DNA of 43,743 nucleotides from an uncultured Lachnospiraceae bacterium. GTDB taxonomy: Bacteria > Bacillota > Clostridia > Lachnospirales > Lachnospiraceae. The position numbers were made by a program, and so were the translations under genes. Below, one piece after another: positions 33,705-40,393 of the stretch. Where the stretch lies: the NCBI GenBank assembly GCA_947175035.1, contig CAMWLG010000026.1, positions 1 to 43,743 on the forward strand, in the 5' to 3' direction. The notes below the pieces were generated by a model. The model was not told the DNA's origin and did not search any database. It saw only the letters and a program-made list of their open reading frames with translations. How positions within the stretch are numbered: the stretch's first letter is position 1; the number at the start of each line of letters is the position of its first letter.

Positions 33705-34448
33705 ATGGACAAAAAGCGGGTGCGTCTCACGGTGTCCTACGACGGCACTGCCTATCATGGCTGGCAGGTACAGAATAACGGCATCACCATCGAGAGTGAG
33801 TTAAATCGTTGTCTGTCAGAGCTGCTGCAGGAGCCCATTCAGGTGATCGGCGCCAGTCGGACGGACGCGGGCGTGCATGCTCTGGGGAATGTGGCGGTGT
33901 TTGACACCACGTCGCGTATGCCTGCGGACAAAATCTCTTATGCGCTCAACCAACGTCTTCCGGAGGATATCCGGATTCAGCGTTCGGAGGAGGTGGATCT
34001 GCAATGGCATCCTCGTCACTGTGAGAGCCGCAAGACTTATGAATATCGTATTTGCCGGAATGAATTCCCGATTCCCGTGAAAAGGCTCTATTCCCTGTTT
34101 ACTTATCGGGATTTGGATGTGGATGAAATGCGTGAGGCGGCGGCTTATCTGGTGGGGGAACATGATTTTAAGAGTTTCTGCCAGACGGGGGCGCAGGTGG
34201 AGAGTACCGTGCGCAGGATTTATGAATTGACCTTGGAGGAACAGGGGCAGGATCTGGTGGTTCGCGTCTGTGGCAACGGCTTCCTCTATAATATGGTGCG
34301 CATTATCGTGGGGACGTTACTGGAAGTGGGCGAGGGCAGACGCCGGCCGGAGGACATGGCGGGAGTCCTGGAGCAGAGGGATAGGAAGTTTGCCGGTCCC
34401 ACGGCTCCCGCCCATGGTTTGATATTGGTGAAATATGAGTGGTGCTAG
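33705..34448 (+). CDS. truA: tRNA pseudouridine(38-40) synthase
   Basis: A 247-residue TruA, which makes pseudouridine at positions 38-40 of tRNA anticodon arms. The catalytic Asp is in GASRTDAGVHALGNVAVFDT. YEYRICRNEFPIPV, HDFKSFC and VRVCGNGFLYNMVRIIVGTLLEVGEG are further conserved blocks. GAGAGGAGAGGG precedes the ATG. It ends 20 bases from the convergent gene on the minus strand. Confidence 0.97.
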   Translation: MDKKRVRLTVSYDGTAYHGWQVQNNGITIESELNRCLSELLQEPIQVIGASRTDAGVHALGNVAVFDTTSRMPADKISYALNQRLPEDIRIQRSEEVDLQWHPRHCESRKTYEYRICRNEFPIPVKRLYSLFTYRDLDVDEMREAAAYLVGEHDFKSFCQTGAQVESTVRRIYELTLEEQGQDLVVRVCGNGFLYNMVRIIVGTLLEVGEGRRRPEDMAGVLEQRDRKFAGPTAPAHGLILVKYEWC

Positions 34449-34467
34449 GAAAGTGCACGCTTTTCGT

Positions 34468-35022
34468 TTATTTTTTATTTGATAGGGATAGCTGTTCAGT
34501 GGCTTTCTTGCCATCACTATAATAGGTCAGTGCCACGACTCTGCCGGAAGTGTCATTTACGACGACAACCAGGCAGTCGTTCTTGGTGAAATTCTGGTAA
34601 AAGGTTGCCGTCGAGGAGCCCTGCCCGATATCGTTCAGAACCTCATAGACGCTCTCGTATGGATAGGTGATGTTGTCTTTTAAATAGAGGGCAGCATCTC
34701 CCATTTTTATGCCATACATGCTATAAATTCTGCTGTCGGTGTGGAGGCCGGACTGTTTTCCGTCAATATAGACGATACCGATGTTGTTTTCCTCGCTTCC
34801 GTCCACGGTGATTTCGCCCTCCGTGAATTCGTAGATTTTCTTTACCATATTGGGTTTGTCTGACAGCGTGATGCCAAGGGTGCGTTCAAGCTCGTATTTT
34901 GACATCGTTAAATAAGGAGTCAGATCCGTGACTTCCGGATACACAAAATTGTAGAATGCTTTTCCGGCATATATCACGATAAAAATAAGAATCGCCCACT
35001 TGATAATTTTTTTTAATTCCAT
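34468..35022 (-). CDS. Unknown membrane-anchored extracytoplasmic protein
   Basis: A 184-residue protein with one N-terminal membrane anchor (about 9-28: WAILIFIVIYAGKAFYNFVY) and a soluble exterior domain with GITLSDKPNM, SGLHTDSRIYSMYGIKMGD and ALTYYSDGKK. The pattern of a small beta-rich domain after an anchor is common in envelope proteins of Clostridia, but I do not recognise the family. GGAGGAAA precedes the ATG, and it has its own promoter. It sits on the opposite strand between truA and rplM, interrupting an otherwise co-linear ribosomal cluster. Confidence 0.8.
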   Translation of the reverse strand: MELKKIIKWAILIFIVIYAGKAFYNFVYPEVTDLTPYLTMSKYELERTLGITLSDKPNMVKKIYEFTEGEITVDGSEENNIGIVYIDGKQSGLHTDSRIYSMYGIKMGDAALYLKDNITYPYESVYEVLNDIGQGSSTATFYQNFTKNDCLVVVVNDTSGRVVALTYYSDGKKATEQLSLSNKK

Positions 35023-35066
35023 GATTTTCCTCCTGATTCACTACAATGTTACCTATTCTAGCTACT

Positions 35067-35095
35067 ATTTTAGCCATATTATGGATATACGTCAA
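35067..35095 (-). promoter_or_regulatory. Promoter of the anchored-protein gene
   Basis: On the minus strand TTGACG (35095-35090), a 17-base spacer and TAAAAT (35072-35067), about 45 bases upstream of the ATG at 35022. It diverges from the rplM promoter 52 bases away. Confidence 0.75.
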
Positions 35096-35146
35096 TGCTC
35101 TTTTGGAGTCTTAGCACAACTTTTGCAAATCTTGGCAAATTACATC

Positions 35147-35175
35147 TTGACAGCGGGCATCCCATATCATATAAT
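35147..35175 (+). promoter_or_regulatory. Promoter of rplM-rpsI
   Basis: Perfect consensus: TTGACA (35147-35152), 17 bases, TATAAT (35170-35175). Transcription should start near 35182 and give a leader of about 170 nt. Confidence 0.92.
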
Positions 35176-35181
35176 ATACAA

Positions 35182-35351
35182 CTGTGACAGTGTTTAGAAA
35201 TGCTTGGTCAAAGCCCCGATTAAGCATTTTTGATAAAGAGTTTACATTGTATGAATCGTTGTCCAGAGCGTGCTTGGGAGGTGGCCGGACATCCGCCGAA
35301 CAGCAGACAGCCGGGACACAAAAACGCAAAAGTAACTATGGAGGAAACATC
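35182..35351 (+). promoter_or_regulatory. Long rplM 5' leader, candidate L13 autoregulatory RNA
   Basis: About 170 bases between the predicted start site and the rplM ATG, with an 8-bp AAATGCTT/AAGCATTT hairpin (35198-35205/35222-35229) and G-rich segments around 35270-35310 able to pair. Firmicutes rplM leaders include a described L13-binding RNA. Position and length fit, but the match to that family has not been checked by model. Confidence 0.5.
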
Positions 35352-35780
35352 ATGAAAACATTTATGGCTAGTCCGGCTACAATCGATAGAAAATGGTATG
35401 TAGTAGACGCTGAAGGCATGACTCTCGGTCGTTTGGCTTCCGAGGTTGCCAAGGTTTTAAGAGGTAAGAACAAGCCAATCTTCACACCCCATATGGACAC
35501 CGGCGATTATGTGATCGTCATTAATGCCGAGAAGGTGAAAGTAACCGGTAAGAAGATGGATCAGAAGATTTATTATCATCACTCTGACTATGTGGGTGGT
35601 ATGAAAGAGACTACCCTGAGAGAGAAGCTGGCAAAGAAGCCCGAGCAGGTAATCGAGCTGGCTGTCAAGGGGATGCTTCCCAAGGGACCTTTAGGAAGAC
35701 AGATGTACACCAAGCTGCACGTATACGCGGGGCCTGATCACAATCATGCTGCTCAGAAGCCCGAAGTGCTGACATTCTAA
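35352..35780 (+). CDS. rplM: 50S ribosomal protein L13
   Basis: A 142-residue early-assembly 23S rRNA-binding protein. [62 protein letters not shown] and [13 protein letters not shown] [30 protein letters not shown] are diagnostic. The ATG at 35352 with GGAGG is chosen; a longer in-frame extension to 35184 is leader RNA without a ribosome site. Followed by rpsI. Confidence 0.97.
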   Translation: MKTFMASPATIDRKWYVVDAEGMTLGRLASEVAKVLRGKNKPIFTPHMDTGDYVIVINAEKVKVTGKKMDQKIYYHHSDYVGGMKETTLREKLAKKPEQVIELAVKGMLPKGPLGRQMYTKLHVYAGPDHNHAAQKPEVLTF

Positions 35781-35805
35781 AGGACTGAAAGGAGGAAAAT
35801 AAGAC

Positions 35806-36201
35806 ATGGCTAAGACAGAGAGATATTATGGTACAGGCAGAAGGAAAAAGGCGATTGCCAGAGTATATCTGGTACCCGGCAAGGGTAAGGTAACCATCAA
35901 CAAGAGAGATATGGATGAGTATTTTGGTCTTGAGACCTTGAAGGTGATCGTGCGCCAGCCTTTGGTTGCCACGGATACTGTTGAGAAATATGATGTGATC
36001 GTAAACGTGAAGGGCGGCGGATATACCGGACAGGCAGGTGCTGTGAGACACGGTATCGCGAGAGCGTTGCTTCAGGTGGATGGCGAGTACAGACCTGTTC
36101 TGAAGAAGGCCGGTTTCCTGACCAGAGACCCTCGTATGAAGGAGAGAAAGAAGTACGGCTTGAAGGCTGCAAGACGTGCGCCTCAGTTCTCAAAACGTTA
36201 A
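35806..36201 (+). CDS. rpsI: 30S ribosomal protein S9
   Basis: A 131-residue protein whose C-terminal tail reaches the P-site t[58 protein letters not shown] and the end [15 protein letters not shown] are typical. AAAGGAGG precedes the ATG. It lies 25 bases after rplM and is followed by a strong terminator. Confidence 0.98.
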   Translation: MAKTERYYGTGRRKKAIARVYLVPGKGKVTINKRDMDEYFGLETLKVIVRQPLVATDTVEKYDVIVNVKGGGYTGQAGAVRHGIARALLQVDGEYRPVLKKAGFLTRDPRMKERKKYGLKAARRAPQFSKR

Positions 36202-36231
36202 TGTTACAAAGCTTCAAAAGTGTATTCAATG

Positions 36232-36265
36232 TCCCCGAAAGCATTGCGTTTTCGGGGATTTTTTT
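36232..36265 (+). terminator. Intrinsic terminator after rpsI
   Basis: TCCCCGAAA/TTTTCGGGGA around an 8-base loop, followed by seven T. It ends the rplM-rpsI transcript just before the antitoxin RNA promoter. Confidence 0.93.
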
Positions 36266-36294
36266 GTAAAGGATGAAATAGCGGTACATTATAC

Positions 36295-36323
36295 TTGAAA
36301 CAGACGCTAAAACATGATATAGT
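36295..36323 (+). promoter_or_regulatory. Promoter of the antisense antitoxin RNA
   Basis: TTGAAA (36295-36300), a 17-base spacer and TATAGT (36318-36323). No open reading frame follows. A terminator hairpin lies about 60 bases downstream, as expected for a short regulatory RNA. Confidence 0.8.
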
Positions 36324-36329
36324 ATAGAT

Positions 36330-36425
36330 ACATAAAAGGAAACAACCGCCCACAAAGTGGTTGACCTCCAGTAGCAGTAAAGCCTACCTTCACCGGGCAA
36401 GTGACAAGGTAGGCTTATTTATTTT
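36330..36425 (+). ncRNA. Type I antitoxin RNA (RatA-like), predicted
   Basis: A predicted transcript of about 96 nt from the promoter at 36295-36323 to the hairpin AAGCCTACCTT/AAGGTAGGCTT (36380-36390/36406-36416) followed by ATTTATTTT. It is convergent with the toxin mRNA and complementary to its 3' part, the arrangement known for TxpA/RatA and BsrG/SR4 of Bacillus subtilis. Start and end are inferred from sequence only. Confidence 0.75.
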
Positions 36426-36514
36426 CGCTTGTTATTCCTATCAATATAGGCAAGCAGTGCAACAAGAAACGTTCCGAAAAGAATTAACAATGTTAAAACT
36501 TCGTATGTACTCAT
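36419..36514 (-). CDS. Holin-like type I toxin peptide
   Basis: A 31-residue peptide, MSTYEVLTLLILFGTFLVAL then LAYIDRNNKRK: one membrane helix (about 7-24) with a charged, lysine-rich C-terminus, matching the 'putative holin-like toxin' (TxpA/Fst-like) type. A strong ribosome site GGGGAGGTGG precedes the ATG. A complementary CCTCCC in the leader (plus-strand GGGAGG at 36546-36551) could mask it until refolding, as in other type I toxins. It is expected to insert in the membrane and depolarise the cell when the antisense RNA is lost. Confidence 0.88.
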   Translation of the reverse strand: MSTYEVLTLLILFGTFLVALLAYIDRNNKRK

Positions 36515-36585
36515 CTGCACCACCTCCCCTCTTTTTTCAAGTTTAGGGAGGCTACCACCTTGCAACACGATTGTTCCTCTCTGGT

Positions 36586-36614
36586 ATTCTACCATATTCC
36601 TTGTTTTATGACAA
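36586..36614 (-). promoter_or_regulatory. Promoter of the holin-like toxin
   Basis: On the minus strand TTGTCA (36614-36609), a 17-base spacer and TAGAAT (36591-36586), giving a leader of about 65 nt before the toxin ATG. Confidence 0.8.
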
Positions 36615-36638
36615 TTACTTATCAGTTTTTCACAAACA

Positions 36639-36652
36639 AGAACGCATGTTCG
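36639..36652. promoter_or_regulatory. Candidate LexA (SOS) box
   Basis: AGAACGCATGTTCG contains the exact GAAC-N4-GTTC core of the Gram-positive LexA/DinR site (GAACGCATGTTC, 36640-36651). It lies 9 bases upstream of the MATE -35 box and 25 bases upstream of the toxin -35 box, between the two divergent promoters. Confidence 0.7.
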
Positions 36653-36660
36653 ACCCTACC

Positions 36661-36689
36661 TTGACATCGAACTGTGAGTGTGCTACAGT
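36661..36689 (+). promoter_or_regulatory. Promoter of the MATE-CPBP operon
   Basis: TTGACA (36661-36666), a 17-base spacer and TACAGT (36684-36689), about 48 bases before the MATE ATG. Confidence 0.75.
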
Positions 36690-36736
36690 TGTGATAATGA
36701 AATTCGCGACAAGCGGCAATTGCAAGGGGTAGCAAA

Positions 36737-38155
36737 ATGAACATACGAACTATGAATCAACAGGAAAAGGTGGCATATATGCTGAGCGAGCCGGTTCCAC
36801 ATTTAGTGTGTCAATTGGCGGTGCCGACGATTATCAGCATGCTTGTGACCTCTTTTTATAATATGGCGGATACCTTTTTTGTGGGTAAGATCAATACACA
36901 GGCTACAGCGGCGGTGGGCGTGGTGTTCTCCGTGATGGCGCTGATACAGGCTTGTGGCTTCTTTTTCGGGCACGGTTCGGGGAATTATATCTCCCGCACG
37001 CTGGGGGCGGGAGAGTTCGAGGATGCGGGGCGGATGGCGGCCTGCGGGTTCTTTTGCGCATTTATCCTCGGCACGGTGTTGGGGGTGCTGGGGCTGATTT
37101 TTTTGGAGCCTTTGGCTATGTTTCTAGGCTCCACGGACACGATTCTGCCATATACGGAGCAGTATTTGGGCATTATACTGTTGGGGATGCCATTTATGAT
37201 GTCTTCACTGGTGCTGAACAATCTGCTGCGCTTTCAGGGGAGCGCTTCCTATGCGATGGTGGGGATTGTCAGCGGAGCAGTGTTAAATATAGCGTTGGAT
37301 CCGCTTCTGATCTTTGTGTTTAATCTGGGGATAGCGGGGGCGGCGTTGGCTACCACGATCAGTCAGATAGTGAGTTTTATTCTGTTGCTTGTCATGAGTC
37401 GCAAGGGCGGCAACATTCAAGTAAAATTCAGCAATTTCAAGCCCAGCGGGTATTATCTGTTGGAGATTACCAAGGGGGGATTTCCTTCCCTGTGCAGACA
37501 GGGGCTTGGGAGCGTTGCCCAGATTTGCATGAATCGGGCGGCGGGCGCTTATGGAGGCTTGTATGGCGTGGATTATGGCGATGCGGCGATTGCGGCTATG
37601 TCTGTGGTCAACAGGGTGACGATGTTCGCCAACTCCGCCCTGATCGGCTTTGGACAGGGATTTCAGCCCGTGTGCGGCATGAATTATGGCGCAAAGAAGT
37701 ATCAGCGTGTGAAGGAAGGATTTGTATTTTGCGTGAAATACGCCACTATATTTTTGTTGGTGGTGGCGGTTCTGGGGATTGCCTTTGCCGAGCCTATTGT
37801 GACAGTGTTCCGGCGGAATGACCCGAATGTGATCCAGGTGGGCACGTTGACGCTGCGGCTGCAGTGTCTGGCATTCCCGTTGAATGCCTTCGTGGTGATG
37901 GCCAATATGATGATGCAGGCGATTGGCAAGGCGGTGCGGGCCTCCGTCACGGCGGCAGCGAGGCAGGGGTTGTTTTTCCTGCCCTTTATCTGGATATTGC
38001 CAAGGTTTTTTGGATTGTTGGGTGTGCAGATGTGTCAGGCATGTTCGGACGTGTGTACTTTCCTGTTGGTGATTCCCCTATGCATCAGTGTCTTGCGGGA
38101 GATGAAAGAGGGGGATGAAGATTTGAGCGAAGAGCGGTGTGGAAATGGAGATTAG
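36737..38155 (+). CDS. MATE-family efflux transporter
   Basis: A 472-residue multidrug/toxin extrusion-type transporter with about twelve membrane segments in two repeats. PTIISMLVTSFYNMADTFFVGKINTQATAAVGVVFSVM and, in the second half, GFGQGFQPVCGMNYGAKKYQRVKEG are typical family blocks. It should exchange Na+ or H+ for organic cations, but the substrate is unknown. AAGGGG lies upstream. A LexA-like box near its promoter suggests possible SOS control. It is followed directly by the CPBP gene. Confidence 0.94.
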   Translation: MNIRTMNQQEKVAYMLSEPVPHLVCQLAVPTIISMLVTSFYNMADTFFVGKINTQATAAVGVVFSVMALIQACGFFFGHGSGNYISRTLGAGEFEDAGRMAACGFFCAFILGTVLGVLGLIFLEPLAMFLGSTDTILPYTEQYLGIILLGMPFMMSSLVLNNLLRFQGSASYAMVGIVSGAVLNIALDPLLIFVFNLGIAGAALATTISQIVSFILLLVMSRKGGNIQVKFSNFKPSGYYLLEITKGGFPSLCRQGLGSVAQICMNRAAGAYGGLYGVDYGDAAIAAMSVVNRVTMFANSALIGFGQGFQPVCGMNYGAKKYQRVKEGFVFCVKYATIFLLVVAVLGIAFAEPIVTVFRRNDPNVIQVGTLTLRLQCLAFPLNAFVVMANMMMQAIGKAVRASVTAAARQGLFFLPFIWILPRFFGLLGVQMCQACSDVCTFLLVIPLCISVLREMKEGDEDLSEERCGNGD

Positions 38156-38156
38156 A

Positions 38157-39101
38157 ATGGACAAAACGACAAAAAGGATTATTATCTTTTTAGGTATTAC
38201 CTTTGTGGTGACCTATCTCTATGAATTTTTGGTGCTTTACCCGTTGGTGTTCAGTGACGAGGTGGCTATGCAGATGCTTGCCCAGGTACTGCTGGGGGTA
38301 GTTATGATTTTCCCGGCATTGGGAGTGCTTGTCACCAGACTGATCACGAAGGAGGGTTTCAAGGGGAATTCCTTTCTGCTGCCCAAAACGGGAAAGCGAA
38401 GTGTCAAGTGGTTTTTGTTTGCGTGGTTTGGCCCCGTGGTGCTCACCGTGCTGGGAGCGGGGGTGTATTTTCTGATTTACCCGCAGCGGTTTGATTCCAG
38501 TCTCTCTTATATGGGGGAGGTAATGGCGGCCAGCGGTGTGGAGATGACCACGGAGATGCTCCAAGGAACCATGGCAGCTCAGATTGTGATGGCTGTGTTC
38601 TTGGCGCCTCTGTTGAATCTGTTTACCTGTTTTGGCGAAGAGTGGGGGTGGAGAGGGTATCTTTTACCTAAGATGCGGGAGAAGCTTCCCTTATTTGCCG
38701 TGCTGCTTGTCAATGGCGTGATCTGGGGCCTGTGGCACGCGCCCCTTACTGCGATTGGGCATAATTATGGTATGGGCTATCCGGGGTATCCCGTGACGGG
38801 GATTCTTGCCATGTGCTGCTTTTGCATTGTGATGGGTGTGATATTTTCATTTATTACCATCAAGACGGGAAGCTGTATTCCTGCGGTGATTGCCCATGGC
38901 AGTCTGAATGGTTTTGCCTCCGTGGCGATTTATTTCACGGACGGAAAGGATATCAATTCTTTTGTGGGACCGGCGCCCACGGGGATTCTTGGCGGCAGTG
39001 CGTTTATTCTGTGTGCGGCGGTGATGGCGGTGGCGCTGCTTAAGGGACAGCGGCAGGCGACGGCTAAGAGTGTGTCGGATGAAAGTATGGAAAATTGCTG
39101 A
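38157..39101 (+). CDS. CPBP (Abi/CAAX-like) intramembrane metalloprotease
   Basis: A 314-residue protein with about eight membrane segments. The catalytic motifs are EE in GEEWGWRGYLLPKM, WGLWHAP (motif 2 His) and AHGSLNG (motif 3 His/Asn). Such glutamic intramembrane proteases act in bacteriocin self-immunity, signalling or maturation. The ATG at 38157 is two bases after the MATE stop, with GGAG five bases upstream; in-frame GTG 38139 and ATG 38145 overlap MATE and are less well supported. The substrate is not predictable. Confidence 0.9.
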   Translation: MDKTTKRIIIFLGITFVVTYLYEFLVLYPLVFSDEVAMQMLAQVLLGVVMIFPALGVLVTRLITKEGFKGNSFLLPKTGKRSVKWFLFAWFGPVVLTVLGAGVYFLIYPQRFDSSLSYMGEVMAASGVEMTTEMLQGTMAAQIVMAVFLAPLLNLFTCFGEEWGWRGYLLPKMREKLPLFAVLLVNGVIWGLWHAPLTAIGHNYGMGYPGYPVTGILAMCCFCIVMGVIFSFITIKTGSCIPAVIAHGSLNGFASVAIYFTDGKDINSFVGPAPTGILGGSAFILCAAVMAVALLKGQRQATAKSVSDESMENC

Positions 39102-39160
39102 TTGCATTTTTTGGTTAAAATCCCGCAAATTGCATATACTGCCTTCGGAGGATGGCGAAA

Positions 39161-39640
39161 ATGCAAAGTCTTTTTTTGATAATCTTTGGCGGGAGCTTTG
39201 GTTTGCTGGCGGCGGCAGGAGTCTTTACTGTCCTGGTGGCTGTGGGGCTGGTGCCTCGTTTTGCAGGAAAAACACACACGGCGGGAAAGGTGCTTCTCTA
39301 TGAGGAGATGGTCATATTCGGCACGATTGCGGGTTGTTTCTTAAGTATTTTCCCGGAGTACAGTCAGGCGGGAGCTTTCCTGCGTGGCTTTTTTCCGCAG
39401 GCGGGCGCGTGTTGGACGTTTTTGGGGTATCTCAGTCAGGGAATTATTGGATTGTTTTCAGGCATGTTTATCGGTTGTCTGGCATTGGCGATTGCGGAGA
39501 TGTTGGATTCCGTGCCGATTTTTGCCAGACGGGTCTCGTTTCGGCATGGTTTGGGGCTGGCTATCACCAGCATGGCGGTGGGAAAGCTTTGCGGTTCGCT
39601 GTTCTACTTTTGGTATGAATTGCACCAGGTAGTGCAGTGA
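39161..39640 (+). CDS. spoVAB: Stage V sporulation protein AB
   Basis: A 159-residue membrane protein with about four hydrophobic segments. TVLVAVGLVPRFAGKTHTAGKVLLYEEMVIFG and FIGCLALAIAEMLDSVPIFARR match SpoVAB. SpoVA proteins act in dipicolinic acid uptake into the forespore and its release at germination. The ATG at 39161 has GGAGG nine bases upstream; an ATG at 39152 touches that site. Unusually, spoVAB precedes spoVAA here; the reverse order is the rule in Bacillus. Confidence 0.88.
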   Translation: MQSLFLIIFGGSFGLLAAAGVFTVLVAVGLVPRFAGKTHTAGKVLLYEEMVIFGTIAGCFLSIFPEYSQAGAFLRGFFPQAGACWTFLGYLSQGIIGLFSGMFIGCLALAIAEMLDSVPIFARRVSFRHGLGLAITSMAVGKLCGSLFYFWYELHQVVQ

Positions 39641-39656
39641 GGGAGGACCGTAAGAA

Positions 39657-40289
39657 ATGGCAAACAGTGCAACCGTCTATATCAAGTGTGACCGAAACGT
39701 GGAGACAAGGGAGAAGGATGTATATATGAAGGATGTGGGAGAGGTGTATTGCTCGGACAAGAATGTTCAGGCAAAATGCCGCTCCCTTAAAGTGTATCAT
39801 TTCGCTAAGGAGGAAATAAAGCGTCATGTGATCAGTAGTCTTGATCTGGTGAAAATGATGGAGGAAGCGTGTCCGGGTATCAGTGTGGATGTGGTAGGCG
39901 AGACGGACGTGCTGGTAGAGTGGGTGGATGTGAATCGGCACAAGGGTGCGGGGCAATGGCTGAAGGCGGCATTGGTGTGTCTGGTGAGCTTTTTTGGTAC
40001 TGCTTTCACCATCATGGCGTACCACAACGATATCGGTATCAACGATGTTTTTACAGAGATTTACCGGATTGTCATGGCAAAGGAGCCATCGGGGCCCAAT
40101 GTGTTAGAGATTTCTTATTCTATTGGCCTGGCGGCGGGCATTATCGTGTTTTTTAATCATGTGGGCGGCAGGCGGCTCACCAAGGACCCTACACCTTTGG
40201 AAGTAGCTATGCGTAATTACGAAGAGGATGTGGACAAAGCGCTGATAGAAACAGCAGAAAGGGAGGGGAGAGAGGAGCAAACTAACTAA
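39657..40289 (+). CDS. spoVAA: Stage V sporulation protein AA
   Basis: A 210-residue protein with an N-terminal soluble domain (ATVYIKCDRNVETREKDVYMKDVGEVYC) and two C-terminal membrane segments. SYSIGLAAGIIVFFNHVGGRRLTKDPTPLEVAMRNYEEDVDKAL closely matches the corresponding part of Bacillus SpoVAA. GGGAGG lies upstream. It follows spoVAB by 16 bases and is separated from spoVAC by a c-di-GMP gene. It is strong evidence for an endospore former. Confidence 0.94.
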   Translation: MANSATVYIKCDRNVETREKDVYMKDVGEVYCSDKNVQAKCRSLKVYHFAKEEIKRHVISSLDLVKMMEEACPGISVDVVGETDVLVEWVDVNRHKGAGQWLKAALVCLVSFFGTAFTIMAYHNDIGINDVFTEIYRIVMAKEPSGPNVLEISYSIGLAAGIIVFFNHVGGRRLTKDPTPLEVAMRNYEEDVDKALIETAEREGREEQTN

Positions 40290-40327
40290 AATAACGACTG
40301 ATATTTCAAGTTTTTTGTGCAAAGTGC

Positions 40328-40355
40328 TTGCGAATAAAGTTTTGTGTAGTATAAT
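40328..40355 (+). promoter_or_regulatory. Promoter of the c-di-GMP phosphodiesterase gene
   Basis: TTGCGA (40328-40333), a 16-base spacer and TATAAT (40350-40355), about 38 bases before the ATG. A vegetative-type promoter, unlike the forespore promoters expected for spoVA genes. Confidence 0.72.
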
Positions 40356-40393
40356 TAGGTATATGGGAAATTTGTGGCAAAAGGACAAAAGTT

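Noticed and set aside
35184..35351. N-terminal extension of L13 or a small upstream gene
   Set aside because: Begins at the predicted transcription start, lacks a ribosome site, and the L13 family starts at 35352; this is leader RNA.
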